Origin: Ochromonas danica
Lineage: Eukaryota > Sar > Chrysophyceae > Chromulinales > Chromulinaceae
Assembly (NCBI GenBank): GCA_015146655.1
Contig: VKHL01000016.1
Span: 233,050 to 297,049 of the forward strand
DNA length: 64,000 nt
Direction: 5' to 3'
The translations under genes and the position numbers were made by a program. Positions 22,516 to 34,248 of the stretch are shown one piece after another. The notes under the pieces are model-generated. The model ran no database searches. It had not been told where the DNA came from and saw nothing but the letters and a program-made list of their open reading frames with translations. Position 1 is the first letter of the stretch. Every line of letters starts with the position of its first letter.

Positions 22516-24470
22516 TATTGGATGAGATGCGGCTTTGCAATTGAAACAATCCAATGATGATGATGGTGGCGCTTCATCAATGGTATCAGAGATATGAGCT
22601 AGGACTTTCGTTGGTTGACACGATCTCAGTTTTCTGTCGTTTGTGTTTGTTGTCTGTGAAGGTGGTAGTGGGTGGTGCATCAAAACAAGTGTTTAGCTAC
22701 TGGCTAACACAAAAAAATTTGGTGGTGAGAAGTGCAGGGTGGGACTATCCTAACCGTGATGACTTATTGCGCTCACATCGGTAAAACAAATATGTAATCT
22801 GCCAGATGGGATGGGCACCTACCTGCCAGTAGATGGATAGATAATAGATGATCGTCAAGCAGAAGGGCCAGAGGAATGTTATAGCTGGTTGGTTGGTCGC
22901 TCTCTGCAACAGCACAAATATGAATCGCCGGCAGTGGGGTTGTTGTTGATGTCTGTATATTTTTTGTAGCCACAGCTAAAATTATACTTCAACATTTATT
23001 GTGATTATGATAAAATTCTAAGAAGCGCTCCGTTCGCCTATATCCGGAAAGTGATGGAAATTGCTTCATCCTGCTGCTGGTTTGGTGTTAGGGTTAGGCT
23101 AGGATTAGGATTAGGGTTAGGGTTAGCGTTATGGTCGCAAAATTGGGGTGGAGATTGCTTGGCAAAAATTCGATCACACAGTGCTTCATCGAACATGTAA
23201 TCTATAGCACGTTATATTTGCGTTGTTACTGGCAAAGTTAAAAACCGTTGTACCATACCGCAGCATACCATACCATATCATAGATACACGCATGCGATAT
23301 ACAGATTAAGTTCTTTCATTAATAGGCAGATGGAATATAGGCATCTTATCTAATGAGGAATGCTGACTGAAGAGGGAATAATAAGTGATTCGTTTCCGTC
23401 TTCCATTGAGAACTTCCTTTTCTTGGCTGTCATCAGTCCCTTGTGTTAGAATCATCATTAACCTGGTTCACTCTTGGCCCGAGCGCTAAATTAGAAGCAA
23501 GCCATTGGAAGCAACATGCCTTCAAAATGTAACAGAAGTTACTTCCATCAAGCAGCACATCCTATCTATATCTTCAGGTCTTTCTTTAAGTAGCATTGCT
23601 TCTCTATCGTCACGCCACCTTCAACTGCATGCATGCACTTGAAGCCATTGACTGACTTAAATCTGACTTTTGCACCAGTGACAGGGTCGGTCGATTCGAA
23701 TGTCCTCCGTTTGAGAGATCATATATTTTCGTCGCAGTGATTGATTTTAAGGCCGTTTGAGATCTATCAAACCTTTTTTGTGTTAATCCGAAAAAGTTTT
23801 CGTTACTTTATTTGAACACTTCTCTCATGTTCTAAACACTCCTCATTGGAAAGATGATGATGGCTGGGACGTTTCTGATCGATTTGGACGGTTTGGTCGT
23901 TTTCTTTCAACATCACGAACATTTGACATTTGACAAACCTTCCCACAGTCTGTCTCTTTTCGCCTAAAACCTTTCTATCCTAAACCGGCTCGCTGCTCGA
24001 TTCAAGTGTCTCAGGAGATTAAAAGACATTTGAAACCCTTGTGGAATGCAGGAAAATAGTTCTTTCAACATTGGATCGAAAATAAGATCGACGAATCAGC
24101 AACAAAGAAGACAGCTTCGGCATGGAAAGAGCTCGGAGCTCGACAACATCTGTTGAACACATAGATTGGTGGCATCTATGCCCAATCCCTGTCGTGTTGT
24201 GCCAGAGCAGCGAGGGAATGGGTATTGAAATTGTGTGGATATTATTTGAATATCATTCATTCGCACCTGAAGATCATGCAAGATCGATAGGAATTTTGAT
24301 GAGAAAATCAACTGAAGAGATTTAATTTCCAGGACGTACACTTTCTGAAAAAACGTGATTTTGAGGGGTGGAGTTTAACGATATTTTGTTGCGTGGGAAA
24401 AAGCAGATTAACTTAATATGAACAATCCAATCATCCCCCTTTCCTCAGGGAGGTTTGCCACAACTAACTG
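22516..24470. other. Gene-poor region with interstitial telomere-like repeats
   Basis: Almost 2 kb without a supported gene. The strongest feature is the TTAGGG-like tract at about 23086-23127 (separate entry). The short open frames here have no recognisable content. The last part presumably holds the sulfatase promoter. Confidence 0.5.
23086..23127 (+). repeat. Interstitial telomere-like (TTAGGG) tract
   Basis: About seven degenerate tandem copies of the hexamer: GTTAGG and GTTAGGCT, then AGGATT variants, then two perfect GGGTTA units and GGGTTAGCGTTA. TTAGGG is the usual telomere repeat of stramenopiles and many other protists. Sitting inside a gene-rich window, it is an internal remnant, not a chromosome end. 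Confidence 0.8.
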
Positions 24471-24501
24471 ATGAATGCGGTATATTCCTCCGCAAACAGC
24501 T

Positions 24502-26405
24502 ATGTTTTGTTCAATTGTATCTCTCGGGCTCCTCTTATTTTGCTCTGCAAATGCCCATTTTGAGGTTAAACCGACTAATCTCGTCTTCATTATGTTCGAT
24601 GACTTGCGGCCAGAGCTTTCGATTTATGGACGGGATTTCATGGTGACGCCGAACTTTGAGCGTCTCGCAAGGCGTTCCGTTGTCTTTGATTATGCATTTT
24701 CTCAGGTGGCGGTATGTAATCCTTCTCGTGACAGTCTTCTAACGGGATTGCGGCCGGACTCTGTGGGGACATACAATTTTGGGCACTCCTATTGGCCACA
24801 TCTCACCCTACCCACCCAGCTTGTGCGCAATGGATACAACACTGTTGGTGTTGGAAAAGTTTTTCATTGGGAAACGAATGATAAAGGTACTTGGAGCTTT
24901 GATAGCTTTGAGAATCGATGGTATGAGTATCAAAATGCAGAATGGTCCTGGATGAACAGCTCCACTATGCCTGATCGGCATCGACCTTTACAGAAATTCC
25001 GCGATTATGAGTTTACAATGCATGCTTTAGAAGTTTGGGAGAAGTTGTTGAAGTCGCCAAAGCCCTACATGCTTGCCGTTGGCTTCAAGTTACCCCATCT
25101 CACTCTTCACGTGCCTCATCAATTCTATGAACTCTATAAAAATAAATCTGATCATTGGAAACTCTCCAAGCGCGAACTTCGTTTCCCTGTTTCGACTTCG
25201 GAAATCTCTTATCGTTGTTGTGCGGAGGGTGACTTCAAGTTTATGCGAGAGGATGGATCTCAACCATTCAATCGTTCAATTCGGATAGGAGATATCAATA
25301 TGGTACTACCAAACGCCATGCATGATGAGTTGATGATGGGATACTGTGGAGGGATCTCCTTTCTGGATTTTCTATTGGGAAAGTTGTTGGACTTCATGGA
25401 TGAGAAGGACTTGTGGGCAAACACCACCGTCGTTCTGACTGCTGATCATGGTATGCATAATGGAGAGAAGGGAATTTGGTAGGTGTTCTGTATTTTTAGT
25501 TTATCTTTTTCGTTAACTTACTATGTTGTGGCTTTCTTAACTAGGGAGAAGTGGACTCTATTCGAAGAAGCAACGAGGTATTTATCCTTAATCTTAATGT
25601 TCGTTTCAACCGTTGGAAAATCACCCGCAAATCTCTTTGTTATTCAAGGGTTCCACTTCTTATCTCGCACCCTCAGTCGCCAAATCAAGGCAAGCATTAT
25701 AAGTATCCTGTGGAGTCAATTGATGTATATGCCACTCTCAATGATATTTTAAACCTGCCAAAGCCCAGAGAAGCTACTTGTGAAGGATTGAAATGCAAAC
25801 CATTGCAAGGGAAGTCTCTTGGTCCAGTCTTGTTTGGCATCGACAGAGCTGTGCCACCTAAAGGAGGTATTTTGAATAGCATTAAACAGTTCTTTCATCG
25901 CGGGCCTTCTACATCAACTGAACTCCTGCAACCTAAAGACTTCAATGGAACAATTTCTGCAGAGATTCCTATGCTGGAGCATAATTTTGCGATATCTCAA
26001 GTTATTCGATGTGCATCCCTCCGAGATATCCCTGAAAAGAAAGCTCATCTATCCCAACGCTCTGATAAGACTGAAGTGCATAAAGGTCGACGAGCAATTT
26101 GGAATGATTGTGACCCAACCAAACCTGACAAAAAAATGCTCGCTCTTCTGGGTTATGCTATGCGCACTCCTGAATATCGCTACGTTGCGTATTTCCACTA
26201 CGATTACAAGTCGGAGAGACCCGACCTTTCCCGACCTCCCTATGACGAAGAGCTTTACGACCACAAAAATGAGACTTTAGCCGACTTCACCCATCGCGAA
26301 ACTTTCAACCTCGCCGTTCGAGCCCAATACAACAGCACGGTGCTGCACTTGCGAGAAAAGCTTGTCAACTTCATTCGTGACCACATTGTGTTTGGAGATC
26401 ACTAA
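24502..26405 (+). CDS. Secreted or lysosomal sulfatase, iduronate-2-sulfatase-like
   Basis: Exons 24502-25478, 25545-25577 and 25649-26405 give 588 residues. A signal peptide (MFCSIVSLGLLLFCSANA) leads into the sulfatase fold: metal-binding FDDLRPELSIYG, the formylglycine site C72-N-P-S-R (C-x-P-S-R), substrate-lysine region VGVGKVFHWE, and TADHGMHNGEKGIWEK, which is completed only across the first intron. The PHLTLHVP block and overall length fit the IDS subgroup, which in animals removes 2-O-sulfate from iduronate. In an alga the substrate may instead be a sulfated cell-wall or storage polysaccharide. An in-frame ATG lies at 24475; the 24502 start gives the cleaner signal peptide. Exon 2 is only 33 nt. 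Confidence 0.9.
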
Positions 26406-26518
26406 ATTTACCTGTCTTTATATGATGCGATGTAATTGCAACAATCATTGTCAATTTGGTAACATATATTTAGCTTTTTACAGTGTGGAAAAAGCAGTAA
26501 GAATCGACAGTGGTCTCA

Positions 26519-29500
26519 CTACTGCATCACATTGGTGCTATTTTCTCCATCGAATAATCGATCAAAAGCTTCGTCTTTTTTCGCGCTCAGGATCGAGTTC
26601 GGTACCTCGGTCACAGCAGTGATAGTCAAATGAGCATCACCTGGTTGAGCATCAAGAACTAACGTTTGCCCAGCATGATAGCTATTGCCAAGAATACCTT
26701 TAGCTAGCGGTGTCTCAACTTCTCGTTGAATTGTTCTCTTGAGAGGTCGAGCGCCATATACAGGATCATGACCACGCTGAGCAAGCCAAGCCTTGGCATT
26801 CTCGGTAGCGGTCAAATTTAAACGTCTTTCCTGCAGGCGACTCGCCACCTTATTCAGTTCCAACGATACAATTGGCATTAACTCGTTCATACCAAGGGAG
26901 TTGAAGGTGACAAACTCGTCGATACGATTGAGAAATTCAGGACGGAATTTTTGACGCAAAGCAAGCATTGTAGCATCCCGCACCAATTCGGGACTTTTGA
27001 TGTCTAACGCACTTATTTCCGATGAGCCAACATTAGAAGTGAAGATGATTACTGTATTTTTGAAATTGACCACGTTGCCTTTGGAATCAGTAAGGCGGCC
27101 GTCATCAAGAAGCTGCAGAAGAATGTTGAAGACTTCCGGGTGAGCCTTTTCCATCTCATCAAAAAGAACTACTGCGTAAGGTCTGCGTCGAACAGCCTCG
27201 GTGAGCTGTCCACCTTCCTCAAACCCAATGTAGCCAGGCGGAGCTCCAACCAAACGCGCCACACTATGCTGTTCCATATATTCGCTCATGTCAATCCTTA
27301 CCATCGCATCCTCGGTATCGAAGAGAAAGCGCGCGAGAGCTTTGCATAGTTCCGTTTTACCTGTCAATCAAGAGCACAAAGTCAGGACAGGCGCACAAAA
27401 GATAAAGCAGAAACTTACCCACACCAGTCGGACCGAGGAAAGCAAGAGTAGCAATAGGCTTGCTTGGATCCGACATACCCGCACGAGATCGTTGGATTGC
27501 CTCGGCCACCACTTTAGTAGCCTCGTGCTGCCCAACAACACGCTTGTCCAACTCTTCTTGCAGATGAAGTAGCTTTTGAATTTCGCCCTGTAATAGTTTA
27601 CTAATAGGAATTCCAGTCCATTTGCTCACAATCTGGGCAATATCATCTTCTCCAACGGTATCTCTTAGAAGACGAGCATTTCCCAACGCAGTAGAGTTCT
27701 TGCCATCTTCATACAGCTGTTCCTCAGCTTTAAGCTGTTTTTCCAGCTCAGGTAATTTGCCATATTTAAGGATAGCTGCTTGATTCAGATCATATTCTCT
27801 TTCCGCCTTTGCGATTGCGGTCTGAGTTGCATCGATCTGATTCTTTAACTCCTGAAGTCTGCTCACTCCGGCGCGCTCAGCATCCCAGCGAGCTCTCAAA
27901 TTTTCCTGCTGCTTTTGAAACCCCTCAATCTGGGTGTCTATAGTCTTCAGACGTGGTGAGTTAGCTTCATCGCGAGCAACAGATAGCCTCTCTAAAATAA
28001 TAAAATAAAAATGTAGAAATAAGCTTAAAATATTTTCATCATAAATGGACAGTATAATTTACCCATCTGCAGCTGGATTATCTTTCTGTCAAGCTCATCA
28101 AGTGCCTGAGGCTTGGAGGTGACCTCGATCTTAAGCTTCGCGGCTGCTTCATCAACCAGATCAATAGCCTTATCAGGCAAAAACCGATCAGAGATGTATC
28201 GATGAGATAATGTGGCTGCTGAAACAAGAGCAGCATCGGTAATACGCACGCCATGGTGAACTTCGTACTTGTCCTTTAGACCTCGTAAGATAGAAATGGT
28301 ATCCTCTACAGTGGGTTGTGCAACAAATACTTGTTGAAATCGCCTTTCCAAAGCCTTGTCCTTCTCAATGTAAAGCTTGTACTCTTTCAAGGTGGTGGCA
28401 CCAATGCAACGAAGTTCTCCTCGAGCCAATAGCGGTTTGAGTAGGTTTCCAGCATCCATTGACCCTTCCGAAGCTCCTGCACCAACCACTGTGTGAATTT
28501 CATCAATAAATAGAACAATTTGACCCTCCGCTGCCTGTACTTCATTCAGAACAGCCTTCAAGCGTTCTTCGAACTCACCACGATATTTAGCGCCTGCGAT
28601 CAGTGCACCCATATCCAATGAAAGCAATCGACGATTTTTAAGAGTTTCTGGAACATCTCCACTTATAATTCGTTGTGCTAAACCTTCGGCAATAGCAGTT
28701 TTACCCACTCCAGGCTCTCCAAGCAAGATTGGGTTGTTCTTGGTGCGGCGGGAGAGGATTTGAATGGCTCGACGAATCTCCTCGTCACGACCAATGACTG
28801 GATCCAACTTTCCCTCCGCAGCCGCTTCAGTCAAATCTCGACTGTATTTCTTAAGAGCCTCGTAGGTCTGTTCCGGATTGCGAGATGTCACTGTGTTGTT
28901 GCCTCGAATGGCCTTCACAGCATCCTTCAGTTTGTTCGAGTTAGTGGACACATCTCCAAAAAGGCGCTTTGTATACCCCTCAGTATCGGCAGTGCCTAGT
29001 AATAGATGCTCCGTGCTGACGAATTGATCGCCGAAGTCTTGGCGGAGGTTGATGGCTTTGGTGAGGCAGTCTTGCAAACTTCGGCCCATGGTCTTTGTGG
29101 ACGTATCAGAGACACGGGGCTGTTTTCTGAGAAAGTCCTCCAGCTTTGAGTCGACAATTTTGGAGTCGATTCCAGCCTTGGAGAGAATACGTTGGGTCAA
29201 TCCCGAAGGGCCTTCGTCAAGAAGAGACTTCAACAGGTGAGTAGCTTCTAGATTCTGAGTAGAATACTTGTCTGCATATTGAGGAAGCTTAGCAATCGAT
29301 TCCCATGCCTTCTCTGTATAGAGGTTGGGGTTCATGGGGTTCTCGATGCCACCAGAAGTCGAGGACATCATGCGAAGTGGCATGCGGAAGGAGGACAACG
29401 TCGATAAACGATGCGAGAAGGAATATCCTCTCTTGGTAGCGGAGAAGAGCAGCAAGGTGGTCATTCCAAAGGCGAGCATCTGCGTAAGAGAAGAGAAGAA

Positions 29501-29521
29501 GAGGGAGACCATGAAATTCAA
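26519..29521 (-). CDS. clpB: ClpB/Hsp100 disaggregase, organelle targeted
   Basis: Minus-strand exons 29521-28063, 27991-27419 and 27360-26519 give 957 residues. After a ~65-residue hydrophobic then basic leader come the Clp N-domain (about 68-210), NBD1 with Walker A GEPGVGKT (268-275) and Walker [10 protein letters not shown], the coiled-coil middle domain, and NBD2 with Walker A GPTGVGKT (673-680, split by the second intron) and the [11 protein letters not shown] block. There is no ClpP-binding loop, as expected for ClpB. It rescues aggregated proteins together with Hsp70/DnaJ. The leader begins [19 protein letters not shown] and has later Mets (MPLRMM), so dual starts or either plastid or mitochondrial import are possible. 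The destination is not decided. Confidence 0.94.
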
Positions 29522-30212
29522 TTCTGCTGCAACTTCTCCAGTCTTGTCTTGTCAATGAGAGAAGAGAGGCGCGCCACGCAGTCAGACAATGCCGTCACTG
29601 CAACAACGCCCACGTGTCAGAAGAACATTCTAGAAGATGAAAAACGCGTTGCAGAAATTCGCTTGCCCCCTCAAATCCATTCGCCTGCTTGCTGTGCTGT
29701 GCCAAGCTGCAAGTATCGCTTCAGCTTTGCTTTCAGTGTCCAAACGCGCTCAAGATGTGGTGACCATCAAATCAACTACTTGCTTTAACCATCCACTTGG
29801 TCCATATGCATGGATGGTGTTGCACTTCTGCTGGCCATTGTCGCTTGACTGGTGGAAGGCAGATGACTCATCACAAACAGGTCTTATTACAACTCTTGTA
29901 AGTGTTGGCAGCTCGACCATCATCCCGTCGAGATAAAAGTTTGTGGTTTTCTTGGGGATCTTTAAGGGTCATTCGTTGCGAGGTCTTGCCAACCACTGCC
30001 AGTACAGCACCAAAAGAGGAAAGGAATTGTAATAAGAGTAGAGAATGCCAATGAACAGAAGAACGGTTAGGTGTCAAAGCTTCTGATAAAGTGGAAGAAG
30101 TCGCAAGATAAAAGTAGTAAAACGAATGTAACAAAGTAAGTAGGAGGAAATGAACAGATTTGTGGTGTAGAAGATTAATTGGTCTTCAGCTTATAAGCGT
30201 GCAGTCCTGTCT

Positions 30213-30278
<66 letters not shown>

Positions 30279-30865
30279 TTCTTCGTTCTCTTCAACGTTA
30301 TTTTGGGACTTCCCAAGAATAACTTCTTTCCTCACTGGATTACCAGCGATGAAAGAAGTTTAGTATTCGATGAAATCGGTGACCAGTGTCTTTTTCTCGT
30401 TGTGAATGAATGGCAGGTACATATCTATGTTCATTCTTGCAAATGATATTTTCCGAATGACGACGATGAATCTTTCGAATGGCGTGATCGGATATTCGGT
30501 ACAGTAGTGTATAGTCAGCTTCCCGGTTTCAGAAGTGCTGGATCGGACCTCTTTTCTCTTCTATTGCGATGTACAAGTATAGTTTTCATTGAAAATTTGG
30601 GTTCCTAGTCTTTCTGGTTGAAAATTGAAAACAAGAGCTGAAACGCGGTGACGTGTGGGTAAAAATAATCCAGAATCTGAATCCCAAATTCTTCACGTTC
30701 CCAGCAGATGTTGCAACAATGTACCCTTATCGGTACTGAAGGAGTGTACTCTTCTCGAAAGAGTTTTGGAAGGTGGCAATTTAGGTTGCTCTTCGGATAT
30801 TTATGTTGCTAGTGCATACCAAGTATTCCGTAATGAAAGATGATGTGCTTAGGTGCTAAGTTGGC
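29522..30865. other. Intergenic between ClpB and golgin genes
   Basis: About 1.3 kb with no supported gene. It contains the ClpB promoter side (near 29522), a long (TTG)n tract, and the 3' flank of the golgin. Open frames over the (TTG)n tract translate to runs of Cys or Leu and are artefacts. Confidence 0.5.
30213..30276 (+). repeat. (TTG)n microsatellite, about 21 units
   Basis: An uninterrupted run of TTG units about 64 bp long in intergenic DNA, ending in TTTTTC. A good candidate for strain polymorphism. Confidence 0.95.
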
Positions 30866-33592
30866 TTAGGATTGTTTCCCACCAAATATAGAGGAAGGAT
30901 TGATTCCAAACCAGCTTTCTATTGAGCTACCAAGTTCCGTCAAAGCGGAGTCTTCACTCTCCCATCTAACCATCGCCTCTTCCACGGCTGAACGCTCACG
31001 AGGGGTAAAATTCAAGATAGTACCAATTACAGGATACAACCTTTTGCGTTCGCTGGATTCAGTGCTCGACATAAACTTGAAAACACAATTTTTCAGATAT
31101 TCACCATTCACAATCGACTCGGAAGGATTGTGGACTTTTTTCAAACGCTCTACAAAGGCAAGTATCTCTTCCTTTTCCTGTTTAAGCTTGCCCTAGAAAA
31201 CAACATGGCGATAGGATGAGCTGACCACATCGCTAATGGAAGAATAAGCAGCAATCCCTAACCTTCTCTTCTCGCTCAAAGAGTATTTGCTGATGAAGAG
31301 TCTCAAGATCCACTGCACGAAGGGCCAGCTCTTTCTTTAATAAACTCAATTGTTGTTGCAGCTAAAGAAATGCATATATTAGAAACTGTCACGAGATGAC
31401 AAGTATAGCTTACCTCATCCACTAACATAAATCGCTCCTCGTGGCCTTCGCTGTGTTCTACTGAGACATCAGAAGGTTCTCGACCATTTTCAGCTCTTTC
31501 TTCGAAATGTTTTGAACTGTGAGGGGATGGAGATGGAGGCACATAGTTAGTAGGCACCGCTACTGAGGAAAGGATAGCTTGTTGGGCTCGTTGGGCAGCT
31601 AACTCCTCCTCAAGTCGAAAAATTTCCTGGTAAGTCCCAAGCACAGCATAAGCTGGTTGAAAATCGATAAAATAGGAGACATACCTTTCGCTGGTCACAG
31701 ACTTCGGTCTCTAATGCTTGAGTGTGCAGTCTACACATAGATGTTATGATCAGATATTAAATCAGCAATCTTCGATTTCAAGAAGATGTTCACCTCGCCG
31801 CGTCGTATAAAGCAAGCAAATCAGACTTCTCGCGCTCCAAAGCAACATAGTTTTCTTGAGAAGAACTAAGCAAGAGCTGCATTTTATCACGCTCCTCCAG
31901 TAGCGCATGTTTTTCTTCAGTTAGATGTGCGACATTGGTATTAGCCTAAATATAGCACAATAATCAGAACCTACTCTGAAAAACAACACTTGCTTTGGTA
32001 CCTTTTGTAGCGCGAGCTGCGCACGCTTTTTATAACTTTCAAGATTGAGAGCTACATCGACCTCTGCTCGGGTCCTGCTTTGCAGTGCTTCAACCTGGGC
32101 CTCTAGTTGCTTGTTTTGTTCCTCCAACATCTGCAAGCGCGCTTGGCAATCATCTAAGAGAGTCTTGGTTCCGTTGTAACGCAATTCCAATGCGGCTCGC
32201 TTTTCCTCACAATCCGTATGCTCCTGATTGATTTCTCGGAAGCGAGCTTCGAGATCTGTGAAGGCTCGCTGAGCATCCTCATACTTACCAAGGAGATCAG
32301 AGAAGTTCCTCTCAGCGTCATTGCAGTTTTGTTTGAGGGTCAGTTGTTTAGCTTCGCATCCTGAATGTTCATCGTTGATCTTTTGAATGCTAGCCTTGAG
32401 TTCAGCAATAACTCTCTGGGCTTCGCCATACTTATCGAGCAACTCAGAGACGCGGACCTTAGCGTCCGATGCTTGTTGTTCGACGCTATCTAGTCGCAGT
32501 TGCGCCTTCACCATTTCACTATCCTGTGCAAGCCGCGAGTTAAATAGGGACAAGAACAAAAAAATACAAGAATACAACCTTATCAGACATTGAACGCTCA
32601 AACTCAGAACGTTGCGTTTCCAATAGACTCTCAGCCTTCACACTTCGCGCCTTTACATCAGCATACTTTTGCATCAGCTCGCGCAGCTTTTCAGTCAAGC
32701 CCGCAACTTTGCCCTCTAATTCTAGCCTGGAAGCTTCGTGTTGTTTTACTTCCTCAAGTGCCTCCTTGGTTTTGGCTTCGTTTTCCTTCATGTCGAGTAA
32801 ATGACTCTCTTGCTCTCCCTGCAGGCAAGCTTTCAAAGTGGAGATTTCTTGATTCATTACCACACTCTCTATCCTTGCGTCCTGCAATAGCGACTCAGTG
32901 GTTGCAAGCACCTGCTTTAGCGCAACTATATCACGATCTTTGGTTTCCATCGACTCTGTTTGAATTCGTAGTTTCGCTTCGAAGTCCCTCCTCAACTGCT
33001 CCAACTCCGCAAGCCGAGTTTCAAGCCTTTCCAGTTCTTCGGCCGAAACCTTCGATCCTGAACTTTTCGTCTCGTCTTTCAATACTTCAGCAGCTTTGCT
33101 ACTAGGTGTTTTAAGACGTTTGGCTTTACTGGGCAATCTTCGACTCTCTGAAGCCTCCTTGGCGAGCCGTCGTACCTCCTCGATTTCCTTCTCCGACTCT
33201 CTGCAAAAGCAAGATACGTGAGAAGCTATGCGAGCAATCTTAATATCCGGTGATTTTCTTTGTAAATCGTCAAACAGCATCTGTGACTGGCTTCGATCTG
33301 CGTGAAGGCCAGCACACGCCTCTTCGAGTAGGCGAAGATCCTCTTCGAGCAATTCTCGCAAATGTTCTACCTCTTCGATCCTTCCATGGAGAAGATTAAT
33401 TTGATCATCTTTAACTTTTATGGTGAGAAGGAAATCATCTCTTTGGTCCTTCAAAGCCACTTCTGCAGCGGACTTCTGGCTGGACGAAACCTTTGTGTCC
33501 ACTCCATCGTCCTTTTGTAAGTTATCAAGAGATAAATTGGTTAGCTGCGCAAATGTTGAATTGAGATCCAGTGAACCCAATCCTCCGAACAT
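30866..33592 (-). CDS. Golgin with C-terminal GRIP domain
   Basis: Minus-strand exons 33592-32579, 32523-32002, 31945-31794, 31730-31685, 31626-31414, 31361-31263 and 31192-30866 give 790 residues. Nearly the whole protein is heptad-rich coiled coil with Glu/Lys/Leu/Gln bias. A GRIP domain lies at about 708-755 (VNGEYLKNCVFKFM...ERKRLYPVIGTIL), which in golgins binds Arl1 on trans-Golgi membranes. A Ser/Pro linker (about 600-630) separates the rod from the GRIP end. The protein should tether vesicles at the trans-Golgi. Around 33213-33195 the frame runs through a TTGCTTTTGCAG acceptor-like sequence, so a short unrecognised intron there is possible. It shares the window with a Sec7 ARF-GEF of the same pathway. 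Confidence 0.88.
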
Positions 33593-33704
33593 TTCTCCTG
33601 CCTGAGTTTTGTTGATGATGTGTGCATTGATCAGATTGTTGGGAACTTCTCTCTTAAGTTAACTCCTTTATTGACTTTCTTCTTTCTGTCTTCTTTCAGA
33701 TCCC

Positions 33705-34175
33705 ATGGACCCAACAAAGAAAGATCTCTACAAAGCAAAGAGATCCTCTGGCTTAGATGTCACTGGTGATGGCAGGGTGGCGGAGATGGTGACGAGGCTG
33801 CGAAGCGGAGGTCCATTGGGCTGGCTGCTGATGACTATTCAGCCGCCGGGAACTCTGACTCTGCACTCCTCGGGAACTGATATCACTGATATGATAGCAA
33901 ATTTAAGTGAAGATGAGATATTTTATGGTGCTTTTCGTTGTGCAGTCCAAGGGCAGATCAAGTTCTTGCATTTCTATTTTCTGGGAGAGAATGTACCCGC
34001 CCTGAAGAAAGGCAAGGCCTCCTTAAACAAACCAGCTGCATTCTCGGTTATCGATGCACATGGAGAGATTGCGTGGGTGTCAGGGCTCAGTTCGCTCACA
34101 GCCGGCTCGTTAATGGAAGAGGTCGGCAAGATCTTCCGCTGTCCAGTCGATCAGATTGTTTGGACTTTTGAATGA
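33705..34175 (+). CDS. Coactosin-like / ADF-H domain actin-binding protein
   Basis: A single 156-residue frame with no intron in the coding part. The ADF-homology fold is suggested by the pattern LGWLLMTIQPPGTLTLHSSG, then DEIFYGAFRCAV, then IKFLHFYFLGENVPALKKGK, close to coactosin and its VRFTTGD...KFALITWIGENV region. Coactosins bind F-actin. The N-terminus lacks the Ser-3 of cofilins and the C-terminal half is more divergent, so a severing role should not be assumed. The pyrimidine-rich CTTCTTTCTGTCTTCTTTCAG just before the ATG looks like a 3' splice site, suggesting an intron in the 5' leader. The gene runs divergently from the golgin; the two start codons are 112 bp apart. Confidence 0.6.
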   Translation: MDPTKKDLYKAKRSSGLDVTGDGRVAEMVTRLRSGGPLGWLLMTIQPPGTLTLHSSGTDITDMIANLSEDEIFYGAFRCAVQGQIKFLHFYFLGENVPALKKGKASLNKPAAFSVIDAHGEIAWVSGLSSLTAGSLMEEVGKIFRCPVDQIVWTFE

Positions 34176-34248
34176 ACATCTTGAGACAGTTTCACAAAAC
34201 AACGTGTGTCTTATGGTAATTTTTGTCATTTAATCCCAATTCATCTTA

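Noticed and set aside
30160-30446. Open frames giving poly-Cys and poly-Leu tracts
   Set aside because: They are translations of the (TTG)n microsatellite.
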